64,000 bases of DNA from an uncultured Prevotella sp. (GTDB taxonomy: Bacteria; Bacteroidota; Bacteroidia; Bacteroidales; Bacteroidaceae): the NCBI GenBank assembly GCA_947170725.1, contig CAMVUM010000006.1, forward strand, positions 53,067-117,066, read 5' to 3'. The notes under the pieces are model-generated. The model searched no databases. It was not told where the DNA came from and worked only from the letters and a program-made list of their open reading frames with translations. Both the position numbers and the translations under genes were made by a program. Positions 9,100 to 18,152 of the stretch are shown here, piece after piece; within the stretch, counting starts at the first letter, position 1; each line of letters starts with the position of its first letter.

Positions 9100-10002
9100 A
9101 TGAAAATAAAACAAGTTATTGCAAGTGTCGCACTGTCTTTTCTTATTTTTTCATCCGCCTATGCTCAGGATATAAAGACAGACTCAATAAGTAGCGACAT
9201 TATTAGTCAAAGTGAGGAAAATGATTCGAAACAGGCTTTATCTGACGAATTGTCTCAAATCAAGGCTCAGCTCACAGGTATAGAGAAAGAACAACAGCTT
9301 GAAAAGATATGGAAGCGTAAGAAGTATTGGAAAATAGGTATTGGAAATCCGAACATTGAACGTACCGACGGTGAACCAATGGCCTGGAATACGGATTTCT
9401 CTATTTTTATTCAAAGAGGAAAGACCGTTTATCTGCATTCCAAGCCAATTGCTGACATGATAAAGATAGGTATTGATTATGGATTTATGGATATTAGTTA
9501 TGCTAAACTAAAGCTGAAGACACCTGATATATCCGGAACATCATCTTCAACAAATAGTGGTGATGGCACATCCAATGGATTTGATGAAATTGTGAGCGAT
9601 GCTCCTACCGGTTCTGTTTTTTCTGCTCTGGGGGTCGACTTGGGCATGCATAAGTTTGAATACGGTCTTCATGTCGGACCAAGTGTAAGTGTCAATCCTT
9701 GGAATTCACTTATCGTTGCGGCTTATTTTCACATTATGCCTACTGCGTCAGGTATCGTGGAAAACGATCGTTTTTCTTATGGCTTTGGTTGTGCCATGTC
9801 TGCCGGACTTTCTGTGTCGTATAAGGCTTTGTCTATTGGAGTAGAGGGCTTGTGGAGTTCTGTCAAATACAGGCAAACATCATTTAACGAGGGTGCTGGA
9901 GACGATTCTGAGTCGGAAGAAGGTTTGAATGGCATATTTGCCCAGAAAGACTTTAAGCTTAAGCAGAAAGGCCCCCGTTTTTATGTTTCTTTCAGATTCT
10001 AA
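9100..10002 (+). CDS. Outer-membrane beta-barrel-like protein, unknown function
   Basis: 300-residue protein with a signal peptide ending SSAYA-QD. A short charged, coiled-coil-like segment follows (about 45-80: QALSDELSQIK...LEKIWKRKKYW), then alternating glycine- and aromatic-rich strands ending in RFYVSFRF. A terminal Phe after alternating residues is the usual outer-membrane barrel ending. I do not recognise a named family. It lies 25 bases after the 6S-like RNA with no promoter of its own visible, and 18 bases before a lipoprotein gene, so the two coding genes probably form one unit. Base and codon use are noticeably AT-richer than in guaA or the trp genes. Confidence 0.7.
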   Translation: MKIKQVIASVALSFLIFSSAYAQDIKTDSISSDIISQSEENDSKQALSDELSQIKAQLTGIEKEQQLEKIWKRKKYWKIGIGNPNIERTDGEPMAWNTDFSIFIQRGKTVYLHSKPIADMIKIGIDYGFMDISYAKLKLKTPDISGTSSSTNSGDGTSNGFDEIVSDAPTGSVFSALGVDLGMHKFEYGLHVGPSVSVNPWNSLIVAAYFHIMPTASGIVENDRFSYGFGCAMSAGLSVSYKALSIGVEGLWSSVKYRQTSFNEGAGDDSESEEGLNGIFAQKDFKLKQKGPRFYVSFRF

Positions 10003-10020
10003 TTTATTAATTATTGTAAT

Positions 10021-11055
10021 ATGAAAATCGATATTTTTATTTTGTTTACATCTTTAAGCCTTGCATTGGCGGCTTGTAGTTCATCTGACGAAATTAACGG
10101 TGACGATACTCTTCCGACAGGAGCATTGCCGTCTGCCGAGTTTAAACCCAATGACCTGCCTGCGGAGCCTTACGCGGAAGATGCAGTCAAGGTGATTGCG
10201 AACGATGCTGACGCTCCGTTCTATTCTCTTGAACTGATGGCGGATGGATACTATCTGCTTGCCACTTCACGCCGCTATAATACATATGATGCCCCTGTTC
10301 GTGTGGAAGCTAAGGCTAATGGCAAGATTTCCATACACAAGAAGCATAATAGCAGTGCTGTTCGCACACGAAGCACGATAAATGACGATGGCACAATGGT
10401 GTTTGATGATGGTAGCGAGTATGGTAAATTTGAAAAATTGGGCAATAAGAGATATAGATTGAGTAATGGTATTGTGGTGGATTTGATGAATGCCACAGGT
10501 TCTGATAGAACTATACTTTACACAAACTTAAATGGATATACATCACGTGTATATGTAAGTACGTCTACTCCTGATGTCGGAAAGGATGCGCAAAGCATTT
10601 GTAGGACATGGGATTACAATAGCTTTGAGATTTGGGAATATATGAATGGCGCATACGTGGCTCATGGAAAAGCGACAATAAAGGAGGGTAAAGTTGAATC
10701 TGAATTTGAATCTACTATTGGATTTGAAGTAGAAGATGTGCTTGGTGAGGATTCTGATATGTGTTATAAAATTATATTTACTACATCAAATACTTATATT
10801 TGTTTTTATATGGATGGACAAGTTGATGTGGCACAGTGGAATTGGGTTGATAGGGCACAAGGAATTCTTCATTATGAGGACATACCCGGCAATGAGGATT
10901 ATGATTACGAATGGGACGGTTATGTTACCGTTCGTTTTGCCGGCAATCAAATGCGTATTTATGAAGATTATATAGAGAATTATGCAGATACCGGTTTTGG
11001 AAGTGACATGAAAGTAAGGACCGTAATTGTAAATACATTGACAGCAGCCTATTAA
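10021..11055 (+). CDS. Lipoprotein of unknown function
   Basis: 344 residues with a lipoprotein signal (MKIDIFILFTSLSLALAAC, lipobox Leu-Ala-Ala-Cys) followed by Ser and Asp residues, as in exported Bacteroidota lipoproteins. The rest is beta-rich and acidic, without a motif I recognise. It contains two blocks of repeating Tyr/Asn-rich text (about 60-120 and 190-300). It follows the barrel-like protein with an 18-base gap, which suggests a surface or periplasmic complex of the two. The DNA is AT-rich compared with the flanking housekeeping genes, consistent with recent acquisition or weak expression. Function unknown. Confidence 0.7.
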   Translation: MKIDIFILFTSLSLALAACSSSDEINGDDTLPTGALPSAEFKPNDLPAEPYAEDAVKVIANDADAPFYSLELMADGYYLLATSRRYNTYDAPVRVEAKANGKISIHKKHNSSAVRTRSTINDDGTMVFDDGSEYGKFEKLGNKRYRLSNGIVVDLMNATGSDRTILYTNLNGYTSRVYVSTSTPDVGKDAQSICRTWDYNSFEIWEYMNGAYVAHGKATIKEGKVESEFESTIGFEVEDVLGEDSDMCYKIIFTTSNTYICFYMDGQVDVAQWNWVDRAQGILHYEDIPGNEDYDYEWDGYVTVRFAGNQMRIYEDYIENYADTGFGSDMKVRTVIVNTLTAAY

Positions 11056-11117
11056 ATACTGACGTTTTCAATTATAGTGATATGCAGAGGCTATGCTGTA
11101 ATTAGTATATTAAGATG

Positions 11118-11158
11118 CACCCCTGAAGTTGATTGCGAACTTCTGGGGTGTATTTTCT
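11118..11158 (+). terminator. Terminator after the lipoprotein gene
   Basis: CACCCCTGAAGTT pairs with AACTTCTGGGGTG (one mismatch) around a six-base loop and is followed by TATTTTCTT. Confidence 0.85.
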
Positions 11159-11199
11159 TGATGTTGTCCGCGTGCGGATATATGCCGAAAAAACTGAAT

Positions 11200-11228
11200 A
11201 TTCAAGATGTTGCACTTCTATCTTGAAT
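11200..11228. promoter_or_regulatory. Palindrome upstream of the murU promoter
   Basis: ATTCAAGAT and ATCTTGAAT form a perfect nine-base inverted repeat with an 11-base spacer, about 65 bases upstream of the -7 box. It could be an operator or a leftover hairpin. Confidence 0.3.
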
Positions 11229-11268
11229 GTTCAAGGTGACAAAGAACTTGTATTATAAGTGTGTAAAA

Positions 11269-11300
11269 TTTGCCAGACTTATTGATTTTGTGTACTTTTG
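11269..11300 (+). promoter_or_regulatory. Promoter for the murU-guaA unit
   Basis: TTTG at 11269-11272 and TACTTTTG at 11293-11300 with a 20-base spacer fit the Bacteroidota consensus. The predicted leader of about 105 bases contains a small ORF. Confidence 0.7.
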
Positions 11301-11327
11301 CAGAAAATATATAAACCCGTACGGATT

Positions 11328-11399
11328 ATGAATTTGACTTGTGAAGAGAAATTCACTTCTTCTTCTGAGCTTTCAGAGTTCATAGACCAACAGGAATAG
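11328..11399 (+). CDS. Possible 23-residue leader ORF
   Basis: ATG to TAG encodes a 23-residue acidic, Ser-rich peptide (MNLTCEEKFTSSSELSEF...) located between the promoter and the murU start. No ribosome-binding signal is obvious. It could be a small protein, a leader peptide or chance. Confidence 0.25.
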   Translation: MNLTCEEKFTSSSELSEFIDQQE

Positions 11400-11414
11400 A
11401 CAGGATATATAGAG

Positions 11415-12167
11415 ATGATGCAGGCAATGATATTCGCGGCCGGACTCGGGACACGGCTCAAACCACTGACCGACACCATGCCAAAGGCTCTTGTGAGTGT
11501 GGCAGGGCGGCCGTTGCTGGAACATACGGTGATGAGGCTGAAGGCGGCCGGCGTGGAGAGGATTGTCGTGAATGTGCATCATTTTGCTTTGCAGATTGCC
11601 GATTTCCTGGCGGCAAACGGCAATTTCGGGATGGATATACGCGTTAGCGACGAGACGGCCGCACTGCTCGATACAGGCGGTGGCATAAAGGCGGCTGCGC
11701 CTCTGTTTGACGTGTCGTCGCCGATACTTATTCATAATGTAGATATTCTGAGCAACGTTGACCTAAGCGCGTTTTATGCCGCCAGCGTCGCCAACGCCGC
11801 AACACTGTTGGTGAGCAGCCGCAAGACAAGCCGCTATCTGCTTTTCGATGACAACATGCGGCTGGTCGGGTGGACGAACGTCGCCACGGGCGAGGTGCGC
11901 AGTCCTTATCCTGCCGCTGTCACATCTGTTGCCCATCGCTATGCTTTCTCTGGCATACATATTTTTTCTCCGGAGCTTTTTCCTTTGTTCGGCGGATTTC
12001 CTGACAAGTTCGGCATCATTGATTTCTATCTCAGCATGTGCGACAGGGTCGTGATACGCGGCTGCGTCAAGGACGATCTGCGGCTGATGGACGTCGGGAA
12101 GCTGGACACGCTGGCAGAGGCGGAATCGTTTGTGCAGGACATAAAATATAATCAGGACAACAGATAG
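11415..12167 (+). CDS. MurU-like sugar-1-phosphate nucleotidyltransferase
   Basis: 250-residue GT-A-fold nucleotidyltransferase. The signature FAAGLGTRLKPLTDTMPKAL near the N-terminus carries the NTP-binding loop and the catalytic Lys. HNVDIL (about residues 105-110) supplies the metal-binding Asp. The length and sequence resemble MurU, which makes UDP-MurNAc from MurNAc-1-phosphate in the AmgK-MurU recycling route. The AmgK-like fusion at 7014-8555 would supply the substrate. Without a comparison I cannot exclude a mannose-1-phosphate or glucose-1-phosphate enzyme. The start could be either of two adjacent ATG codons (11415 or 11418). guaA follows after 55 bases without its own -7 box, so the two are probably co-transcribed. 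Confidence 0.8.
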   Translation: MMQAMIFAAGLGTRLKPLTDTMPKALVSVAGRPLLEHTVMRLKAAGVERIVVNVHHFALQIADFLAANGNFGMDIRVSDETAALLDTGGGIKAAAPLFDVSSPILIHNVDILSNVDLSAFYAASVANAATLLVSSRKTSRYLLFDDNMRLVGWTNVATGEVRSPYPAAVTSVAHRYAFSGIHIFSPELFPLFGGFPDKFGIIDFYLSMCDRVVIRGCVKDDLRLMDVGKLDTLAEAESFVQDIKYNQDNR

Positions 12168-12222
12168 AATTAAGGACAACAAGTATAATTAAGACATACA
12201 CAATAATAATATATAAACGAAT

Positions 12223-13833
12223 ATGCAACAGAAGATTATCATCCTCGACTTCGGTTCGCAGACCACGCAGCTTATAGGCCGTCGTGTCCGCGAGCTGGAT
12301 ACATTCTGCGAGATTCTTCCGTACAACAAGTTCCCGAAGGACGATCCGTCAGTGATTGGCGTGATTTTGAGCGGCTCGCCCTATTCAGTGCATGACCCTG
12401 AGGCTTTCAAGGTCGACCTGAGCCAGTTTGTAGGCCGGCTGCCCGTGCTTGGCATCTGCTACGGCGCGCAGTTCATTTCCCATACGCTCGGCGGACGTGT
12501 TGAAAAGGCTGATTCGCGCGAGTACGGCCGTGCCCACCTTCAGACGTTCAACAAGGAAAATCCGCTCTTCAAGGGCTTCACCGACAATTCTCAGGTGTGG
12601 ATGAGCCATGGCGACACGATCACGGCCATACCTGAAGGATTTGAGTGCATAGCATCGACGGCGGACGTGAAATATGCCTCTTATGCCAGTAAGAAAGAAC
12701 CGGTTTGGGCCGTTCAGTTCCACCCCGAGGTGTTCCACTCCGTTCAGGGAACACAGCTGCTGAAGAATTTCGTAGTTGACATCTGCGGCTCGAAGCAGGA
12801 CTGGAGTGCGGCGTCGTTCGTCGATACAACCGTTGCCGAGCTGAAGGCACAGGTTGGTGACGACCGCGTCATACTCGGACTCAGCGGAGGCGTCGATTCG
12901 TCGGTTGCAGCCGTGCTGCTCAACCGCGCTATCGGAAAGAACCTCACGTGTATTTTTGTTGACCACGGTATGCTGCGCAAGAACGAGTTCACCGACGTCA
13001 TGCACGACTATGAGTGTCTGGGACTCAACGTTATCGGTGTGGACGCAAGCGAGAAGTTCTTCGGCGACCTCGCCGGAGTGACCGACCCCGAGCAGAAGCG
13101 CAAGATTATAGGCCGCGATTTCGTTGAGGTGTTCAACGCCGAGGCACGCAAGATTACGGGTGCGAAGTGGCTGGCACAGGGAACTATCTACCCCGACCGC
13201 ATTGAGTCGCTCAACATCACGGGCAAGGTAATCAAGAGCCATCACAATGTCGGCGGACTGCCCGAAGAGATGCACCTCAGTCTTTGCGAACCTCTGAAGT
13301 GGCTTTTCAAGGACGAAGTGCGCCGCGTGGGCCGTCAGTTGGGCATGCCCGAACATCTCATCACACGCCATCCGTTCCCCGGTCCCGGTCTTGCCGTGCG
13401 TATTCTGGGTGACATAACGCGTGAAAAGGTACGTGTGCTTCAGGATGCGGACGACATCTACATCCGCGGACTGCGTGACTACAAGGTGCGTCTCACAGGC
13501 GAAGAGGCCCGCAAGGTGCTGGCTGCAGGCGTGCCGGCGTCGATGACCGACGGAGAGATAGAAGTTTCGCTTTACGACCAGATATGGCAGGCCGGCGCCG
13601 TGCTGCTGTCAACCGTGCGTTCGGTAGGTGTGATGGGTGACGAGCGTACATACGAGAATCCCGTAGCCCTGCGTGCCGTGACCAGCACCGATGCCATGAC
13701 GGCCGACTGGGCACATCTGCCTTACGATTTCCTTGCTAAGGTTTCCAACGAGATTATCAATAAGGTGCGCGGTGTGAACCGCGTCTGCTATGACATCTCG
13801 TCAAAGCCGCCATCAACGATCGAGTGGGAATAA
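12223..13833 (+). CDS. guaA: GMP synthase (glutamine-hydrolysing)
   Basis: Converts XMP, ATP and glutamine to GMP in cytoplasmic purine synthesis. The N-terminal class I glutamine amidotransferase domain carries the nucleophile in LGICYGAQ (Cys79) and a downstream His-x-Glu (FHPEVFHS). The ATP-pyrophosphatase P-loop is [13 protein letters not shown] (about 219-231). The C-terminal dimerisation domain ends in the characteristic KPPSTIEWE. At 536 residues it is slightly longer than the common 510-525. It follows the MurU-like gene by 55 bases and ends in a long palindrome shared with the convergent hydrolase gene. Confidence 0.97.
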   Translation: MQQKIIILDFGSQTTQLIGRRVRELDTFCEILPYNKFPKDDPSVIGVILSGSPYSVHDPEAFKVDLSQFVGRLPVLGICYGAQFISHTLGGRVEKADSREYGRAHLQTFNKENPLFKGFTDNSQVWMSHGDTITAIPEGFECIASTADVKYASYASKKEPVWAVQFHPEVFHSVQGTQLLKNFVVDICGSKQDWSAASFVDTTVAELKAQVGDDRVILGLSGGVDSSVAAVLLNRAIGKNLTCIFVDHGMLRKNEFTDVMHDYECLGLNVIGVDASEKFFGDLAGVTDPEQKRKIIGRDFVEVFNAEARKITGAKWLAQGTIYPDRIESLNITGKVIKSHHNVGGLPEEMHLSLCEPLKWLFKDEVRRVGRQLGMPEHLITRHPFPGPGLAVRILGDITREKVRVLQDADDIYIRGLRDYKVRLTGEEARKVLAAGVPASMTDGEIEVSLYDQIWQAGAVLLSTVRSVGVMGDERTYENPVALRAVTSTDAMTADWAHLPYDFLAKVSNEIINKVRGVNRVCYDISSKPPSTIEWE

Positions 13834-13845
13834 GAATAAAGAATG

Positions 13846-13940
13846 AATAACGAATAATAAAAGAACAAGCTGCCGCCTTCCCAACTGCGATTGAATGAAA
13901 GTTGGAAAGGCGGTAGCTTGTTCTTTTATTATTCGTTATT
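13846..13940. terminator. 95-bp palindrome, bidirectional terminator between guaA and the hydrolase gene
   Basis: Two long arms are near-perfect inverted copies: AATAACGAATAATAA...GCCGCCTT...CCAACT on the left and its complement on the right, ending at 13940. T-rich stretches serve both directions. The right arm includes the stop and last codons of the minus-strand hydrolase. Confidence 0.85.
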
Positions 13941-14774
13941 TATTTTTTCATTTTTCATTCTTTTCACTTCATCCACAATGTCGAACTGCGTCTCTTCAGG
14001 TGCGAGGTCGCTGTAGGCGTTACGCATGTCTTCTTTCGTGATTTCAATGTCTCGGTCTACCTCGCGCGGATTGTCCACAGTGGTATGGAAGAAGAGCCAG
14101 TCGTAGGTCTGCTTGAGGTATAGTATGCGTGCAAGATCGCCATGGGATGAGCCCTTCAGCCAGTCGTAGCGTAGGAGCCGGTCGTGGCCGGAGTCTTTGA
14201 TGGCTTTCACGACGTTCTTTGACTGTGAAACGGGTACGGCGCGGTCGGCCGTTCCGTGGAGAATCCACAGCGGAATACGGCCGAGGCCTGAGAAGTCGCG
14301 CAGGGTACTGCCGCCGCAGAGGGCCATCGCTGCCGCCACACGGTCGGGGTAGGTGCCGGCAAAATCGAGTGTGCCGTATCCGCCGAGGCTCATGCCTATG
14401 ACGTAGACGCGGGTCGTGTCGGTGTCGTGGTTCTGCTGCACCCAGTCGAGTATGCGTGCTATTTTCTGCGGACTCCATGCCCCGCCTGGATTCTGTGGAG
14501 CTATGACCATGGCCGGATAGTAGCGTCCTTTCTCGATGGCGTGGAGCAGTCCGTAGCGGCGGACGCGCTGCATGTTGTTTCCGCAGAGGCTCGCTCCGTG
14601 AAGAAATATTATGACGGGGATGCGTCGGTGTTCGGCTGTATATTCGCGCGGGGCATATAGCCAGAAGTTATAACTGTCAGCCACGGTACCGCGCATGGCG
14701 GCCATCTGTCCGTTCTGTGCGTGAGCAACGGCGGCCCAGACTATAGTGATGATGAATGTCAGTAAGCGTCTCAT
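13929..14774 (-). CDS. Secreted alpha/beta hydrolase (esterase-like)
   Basis: The 281-residue form starts at the ATG at 14774, giving a good signal peptide (MRRLLTFIITIVWAAVAHA). A longer frame starts at 14822, but that ATG lies within a few bases of the predicted transcription start, so the internal start is preferred. Features of the alpha/beta-hydrolase fold are IFLHGASLCGNN (oxyanion loop), GMSLGGYG (nucleophile Ser in GxSxGG), WILHGTADRAVP (acid Asp) and a late GSSHGD (His). Length and motifs resemble PHB-depolymerase/feruloyl-esterase-like enzymes of the CE1 type. Substrate unknown. It is transcribed alone from a divergent promoter at 14812-14819. Confidence 0.8.
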   Translation of the reverse strand: MRRLLTFIITIVWAAVAHAQNGQMAAMRGTVADSYNFWLYAPREYTAEHRRIPVIIFLHGASLCGNNMQRVRRYGLLHAIEKGRYYPAMVIAPQNPGGAWSPQKIARILDWVQQNHDTDTTRVYVIGMSLGGYGTLDFAGTYPDRVAAAMALCGGSTLRDFSGLGRIPLWILHGTADRAVPVSQSKNVVKAIKDSGHDRLLRYDWLKGSSHGDLARILYLKQTYDWLFFHTTVDNPREVDRDIEITKEDMRNAYSDLAPEETQFDIVDEVKRMKNEKINNE

Positions 14775-14811
14775 TTGTTTTGTTTGCGTCCGGAAAAGGC
14801 GGACGGCGATG

Positions 14812-14819
14812 CAAATATA
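14812..14819 (-). promoter_or_regulatory. -7 promoter box of the hydrolase gene
   Basis: On the minus strand the sequence reads TATATTTG, matching TAnnTTTG. It lies about 38 bases upstream of the chosen start codon. Confidence 0.65.
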
Positions 14820-14936
14820 CAACTTTAAATGAAGAAAGAAGAATAAATAAGGACAAAGTGGTCCCGCCGGTTACATATTATTAGTCATACCATGGAACCG
14901 TATCAAAATAAGATGGAATACTTCCGTAGGGACATA

Positions 14937-15055
14937 ATCTTGTTTTTGTCCGTAAGACAAATGTTGGGCGCTGACGTATTTCGATGCGGACAAAAACAAG
15001 ATAACCATCCTGCGATTCCAAAGCAACCGGCTTCCGTTGTTGCGGAAACAACGGA
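14937..15055. repeat. Two adjacent palindromes in a gene-free stretch
   Basis: ATCTTGTTTTTGTCCG (14937-14952) is perfectly complementary to 14987-15002 across a 34-base loop. A second palindrome, TCCGTTGTT / AACAACGGA (15033-15055), follows. The stretch from 14820 to 15203 otherwise holds no convincing gene. Confidence 0.75.
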
Positions 15056-15203
15056 GAGGATTGGAAGACGTGTGGTTTCTGACGGGAAGTAAATAGAGTG
15101 ATATCGGTTGGTGAAACAGCCTGTTTTTATGTATTGTCCGTGCTTGACTATGTTGTCGGCTGTCGCCGGTCAGTCAGCCTGTCGGCTGAACGTGATATGA
15201 CGA

Positions 15204-15269
15204 ACAAAGGATATAGAGGCCAACGGCCTTGTCTTTAATGACATGACCGTTGGCCTCTATATCCTTTGT
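15204..15269. terminator. 23-bp stem hairpin downstream of mscL
   Basis: A perfect 23-base stem (arms 15204-15226 and 15247-15269) surrounds a 20-base loop. The T run follows on the plus strand, although the adjacent gene mscL is on the minus strand. It probably works for mscL, but the orientation is odd. Confidence 0.7.
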
Positions 15270-15279
15270 TTTTCTTTTC

Positions 15280-15717
15280 TTATTGTTTCTCTTTCAGCAG
15301 GTCGCGTATCTCTGTGAGCAGACGTTCCTCAGCCGACGGCTGTGGTGGTGTCGGCGGAGCAGCGGGTGTCTCTTTGGCCTTTGTTACTTTTTGTGAAAGG
15401 CGGTTGATGCCTTTGACTAACAGAAAGACACAGAAAGCGATGATGATGAAGTCGAAGATGGTCTGGAGGAAGTTTCCATAGTTGACCGTTACGGGTTCGA
15501 GTTTTTCCATACCCGGCAGTTGGACAAGAGGAAGCTCAAACTTGAGATCCGTGAATTTGACTCCGCCAATGATCCATCCTATCGGCGGCATAATGATGTC
15601 ATTGACGACTGATGTGACAATCTTTCCGAATGCCCCTCCGATGATAACACCGACGGCCATGTCCACGGCGTTGCCTTTCACTGCGAACTCCTTAAATTCG
15701 TTCAGGAATTTACTCAT
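15280..15717 (-). CDS. mscL: Large-conductance mechanosensitive channel
   Basis: 145-residue inner-membrane channel that releases solutes on osmotic downshock. The N-terminus [20 protein letters not shown] and the following [22 protein letters not shown] make the amphipathic helix and pore-lining TM1. A periplasmic loop follows, and TM2 is [18 protein letters not shown]. The C-terminal cytoplasmic helix ([14 protein letters not shown]) follows a Pro-rich linker. Length is normal for the family. It is transcribed divergently from gap, with a -7 box (TATATTTG) on the minus strand at 15759-15766. Confidence 0.96.
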   Translation of the reverse strand: MSKFLNEFKEFAVKGNAVDMAVGVIIGGAFGKIVTSVVNDIIMPPIGWIIGGVKFTDLKFELPLVQLPGMEKLEPVTVNYGNFLQTIFDFIIIAFCVFLLVKGINRLSQKVTKAKETPAAPPTPPQPSAEERLLTEIRDLLKEKQ

Positions 15718-15758
15718 TAGTTTTAAGTTTTTATATTATTTAATACAGAATTCTGCTA

Positions 15759-15786
15759 CAAATATAGAATTTTTTTCGTAACTTTG
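15759..15786. promoter_or_regulatory. Divergent promoters for mscL (minus) and gap (plus)
   Basis: TATATTTG on the minus strand (15759-15766) serves mscL and TAACTTTG on the plus strand (15779-15786) serves gap. The gap leader is about 125 bases and contains short inverted repeats (AATAAG...CTTATT, AAGGGT...ACCCTT). Confidence 0.7.
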
Positions 15787-15902
15787 CGGCCGAAAAGAAT
15801 AGAAATATGCTGAAAAGGCATCATATTTTGGATATTCATTACTCAAATAAGGGTGTTCTCGGTAGGCTTATTGTAATTTCTCTGGTATAATAACCCTTTT
15901 AA

Positions 15903-16931
<1,029 letters not shown>

Positions 16932-16961
16932 TCATCAAATTAGCAGTATAACAATAAAAAA

Positions 16962-16996
16962 CAGGCCGTCCAGTGTTGCTGGACGGCTTTTTTTTC
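16962..16996 (+). terminator. Terminator of gap
   Basis: GGCCGTCCAG/CTGGACGGC with a short loop is followed by eight T residues. Confidence 0.92.
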
Positions 16997-16997
16997 G

Positions 16998-17005
16998 TAT
17001 TTTTG
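16998..17005 (+). promoter_or_regulatory. -7 promoter box of miaA
   Basis: TATTTTTG directly follows the gap terminator and lies about 50 bases before the miaA ATG. Confidence 0.6.
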
Positions 17006-17055
17006 TAGACGGCTTCTTTAAGTTTAGACAGAGAATTCGTTTTATATACGGCAAA

Positions 17056-17997
17056 ATGAGCAAGATGATAACCATACTCGGCCCGACGGCCAGCGGAAAG
17101 ACAACATTGGCGGCACATCTCGCGGCAGCAACGGATGGCGAGATTATCAGCGCTGACTCACGTCAGGTCTACCGCCGGATGGACATTGGAACTGGTAAGG
17201 ATTTGGCCGACTATACCGTTGGAAACCGGCAGATACCGTATCATCTGATAGACATTGCCGAGCCGGGTACACACTATAATCTGTTCCGCTATCAGCAGGA
17301 TTTCCATCGTGCTTACGATGATATTGTGGGACGCGGGCGCCAGCCTATTCTCTGTGGCGGGACGGGACTGTATATCGAGGCTGTGCTGAAAGGCTATCGG
17401 CTTGCCGTGGTTCCGGAGAATAAGGAACTTAGGGCGCGTCTGGATGGCAAGCCGCTTGACGAACTTGCCGTTATGCTTGCGGAACTGAAACGTCGAAATG
17501 GCAGCACGATGCACAATAAGACGGATGTTGACACGGCAAAGCGGGCCGTAAGAGCCATTGAGATAGAAACATTCATCGAACTCCATCCGGATGTTGATGT
17601 GGCGTCGGACAACCGTCCGTCGGCAGACTCTATTATAATAGGTGTGAATATCGACCGTGACGAGCGCCGTCGCCGTATAACGTCACGCCTGCGTCAACGT
17701 CTGGATGAAGGCATGGTTGACGAGATCAGGACGTTGCTTGATAGCGGTATCAATGCAGACGAACTAATATATTACGGACTGGAATATAAATATGTGACGG
17801 AATATGTCATCGGTCGAATAGGATATGACGAAATGTTCGGCTTGCTTGAAATAGCCATCCATCAGTTTGCCAAAAGACAGATGACGTGGTTCCGTGGAAT
17901 GGAGCGTCGTGGATCGTCCATTCATTGGGTGGACGCTATGCTTCCGATAGAGGATAAGGTGGCTGAAATAATAAGGCTGACAGAAAGCGGCCGGTAG
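17056..17997 (+). CDS. miaA: tRNA dimethylallyltransferase
   Basis: Transfers a dimethylallyl group to A37 of tRNAs reading UNN codons. The P-loop GPTASGKT is at residues 8-15, followed by ISADSRQVYRRMDIGTGKD, which carries the conserved catalytic Asp, and CGGTGLYIEAVLKG. The C-terminal ATKRQMTWFR-like segment (FAKRQMTWFRG) is characteristic. At 313 residues it has the normal length. ATG codons at 17056 and 17065 are both possible; the first is used here. The downstream lipid-kinase-like gene follows after 155 bases. Confidence 0.95.
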   Translation: MSKMITILGPTASGKTTLAAHLAAATDGEIISADSRQVYRRMDIGTGKDLADYTVGNRQIPYHLIDIAEPGTHYNLFRYQQDFHRAYDDIVGRGRQPILCGGTGLYIEAVLKGYRLAVVPENKELRARLDGKPLDELAVMLAELKRRNGSTMHNKTDVDTAKRAVRAIEIETFIELHPDVDVASDNRPSADSIIIGVNIDRDERRRRITSRLRQRLDEGMVDEIRTLLDSGINADELIYYGLEYKYVTEYVIGRIGYDEMFGLLEIAIHQFAKRQMTWFRGMERRGSSIHWVDAMLPIEDKVAEIIRLTESGR

Positions 17998-18152
17998 CTT
18001 CCTGTAGGAAAGTTCCCGTTTCGCATGTGGAAAACCGTAAGGGAAAACGAACGGTGCAGACATGGGAAACTTGCTTTCCGGCATTTGGAATGTTTCATCG
18101 GACATATGCGATCTACCATTCTGTATAATCAACATTTAGCATAAAAACAAAC

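Noticed and set aside
12385..13371. Minus-strand ORF of 328 codons
   Set aside because: Antisense to guaA, which is unambiguous.
14892..15092. 66-codon ORF
   Set aside because: Covers two palindromes, has no promoter and no recognisable protein features.
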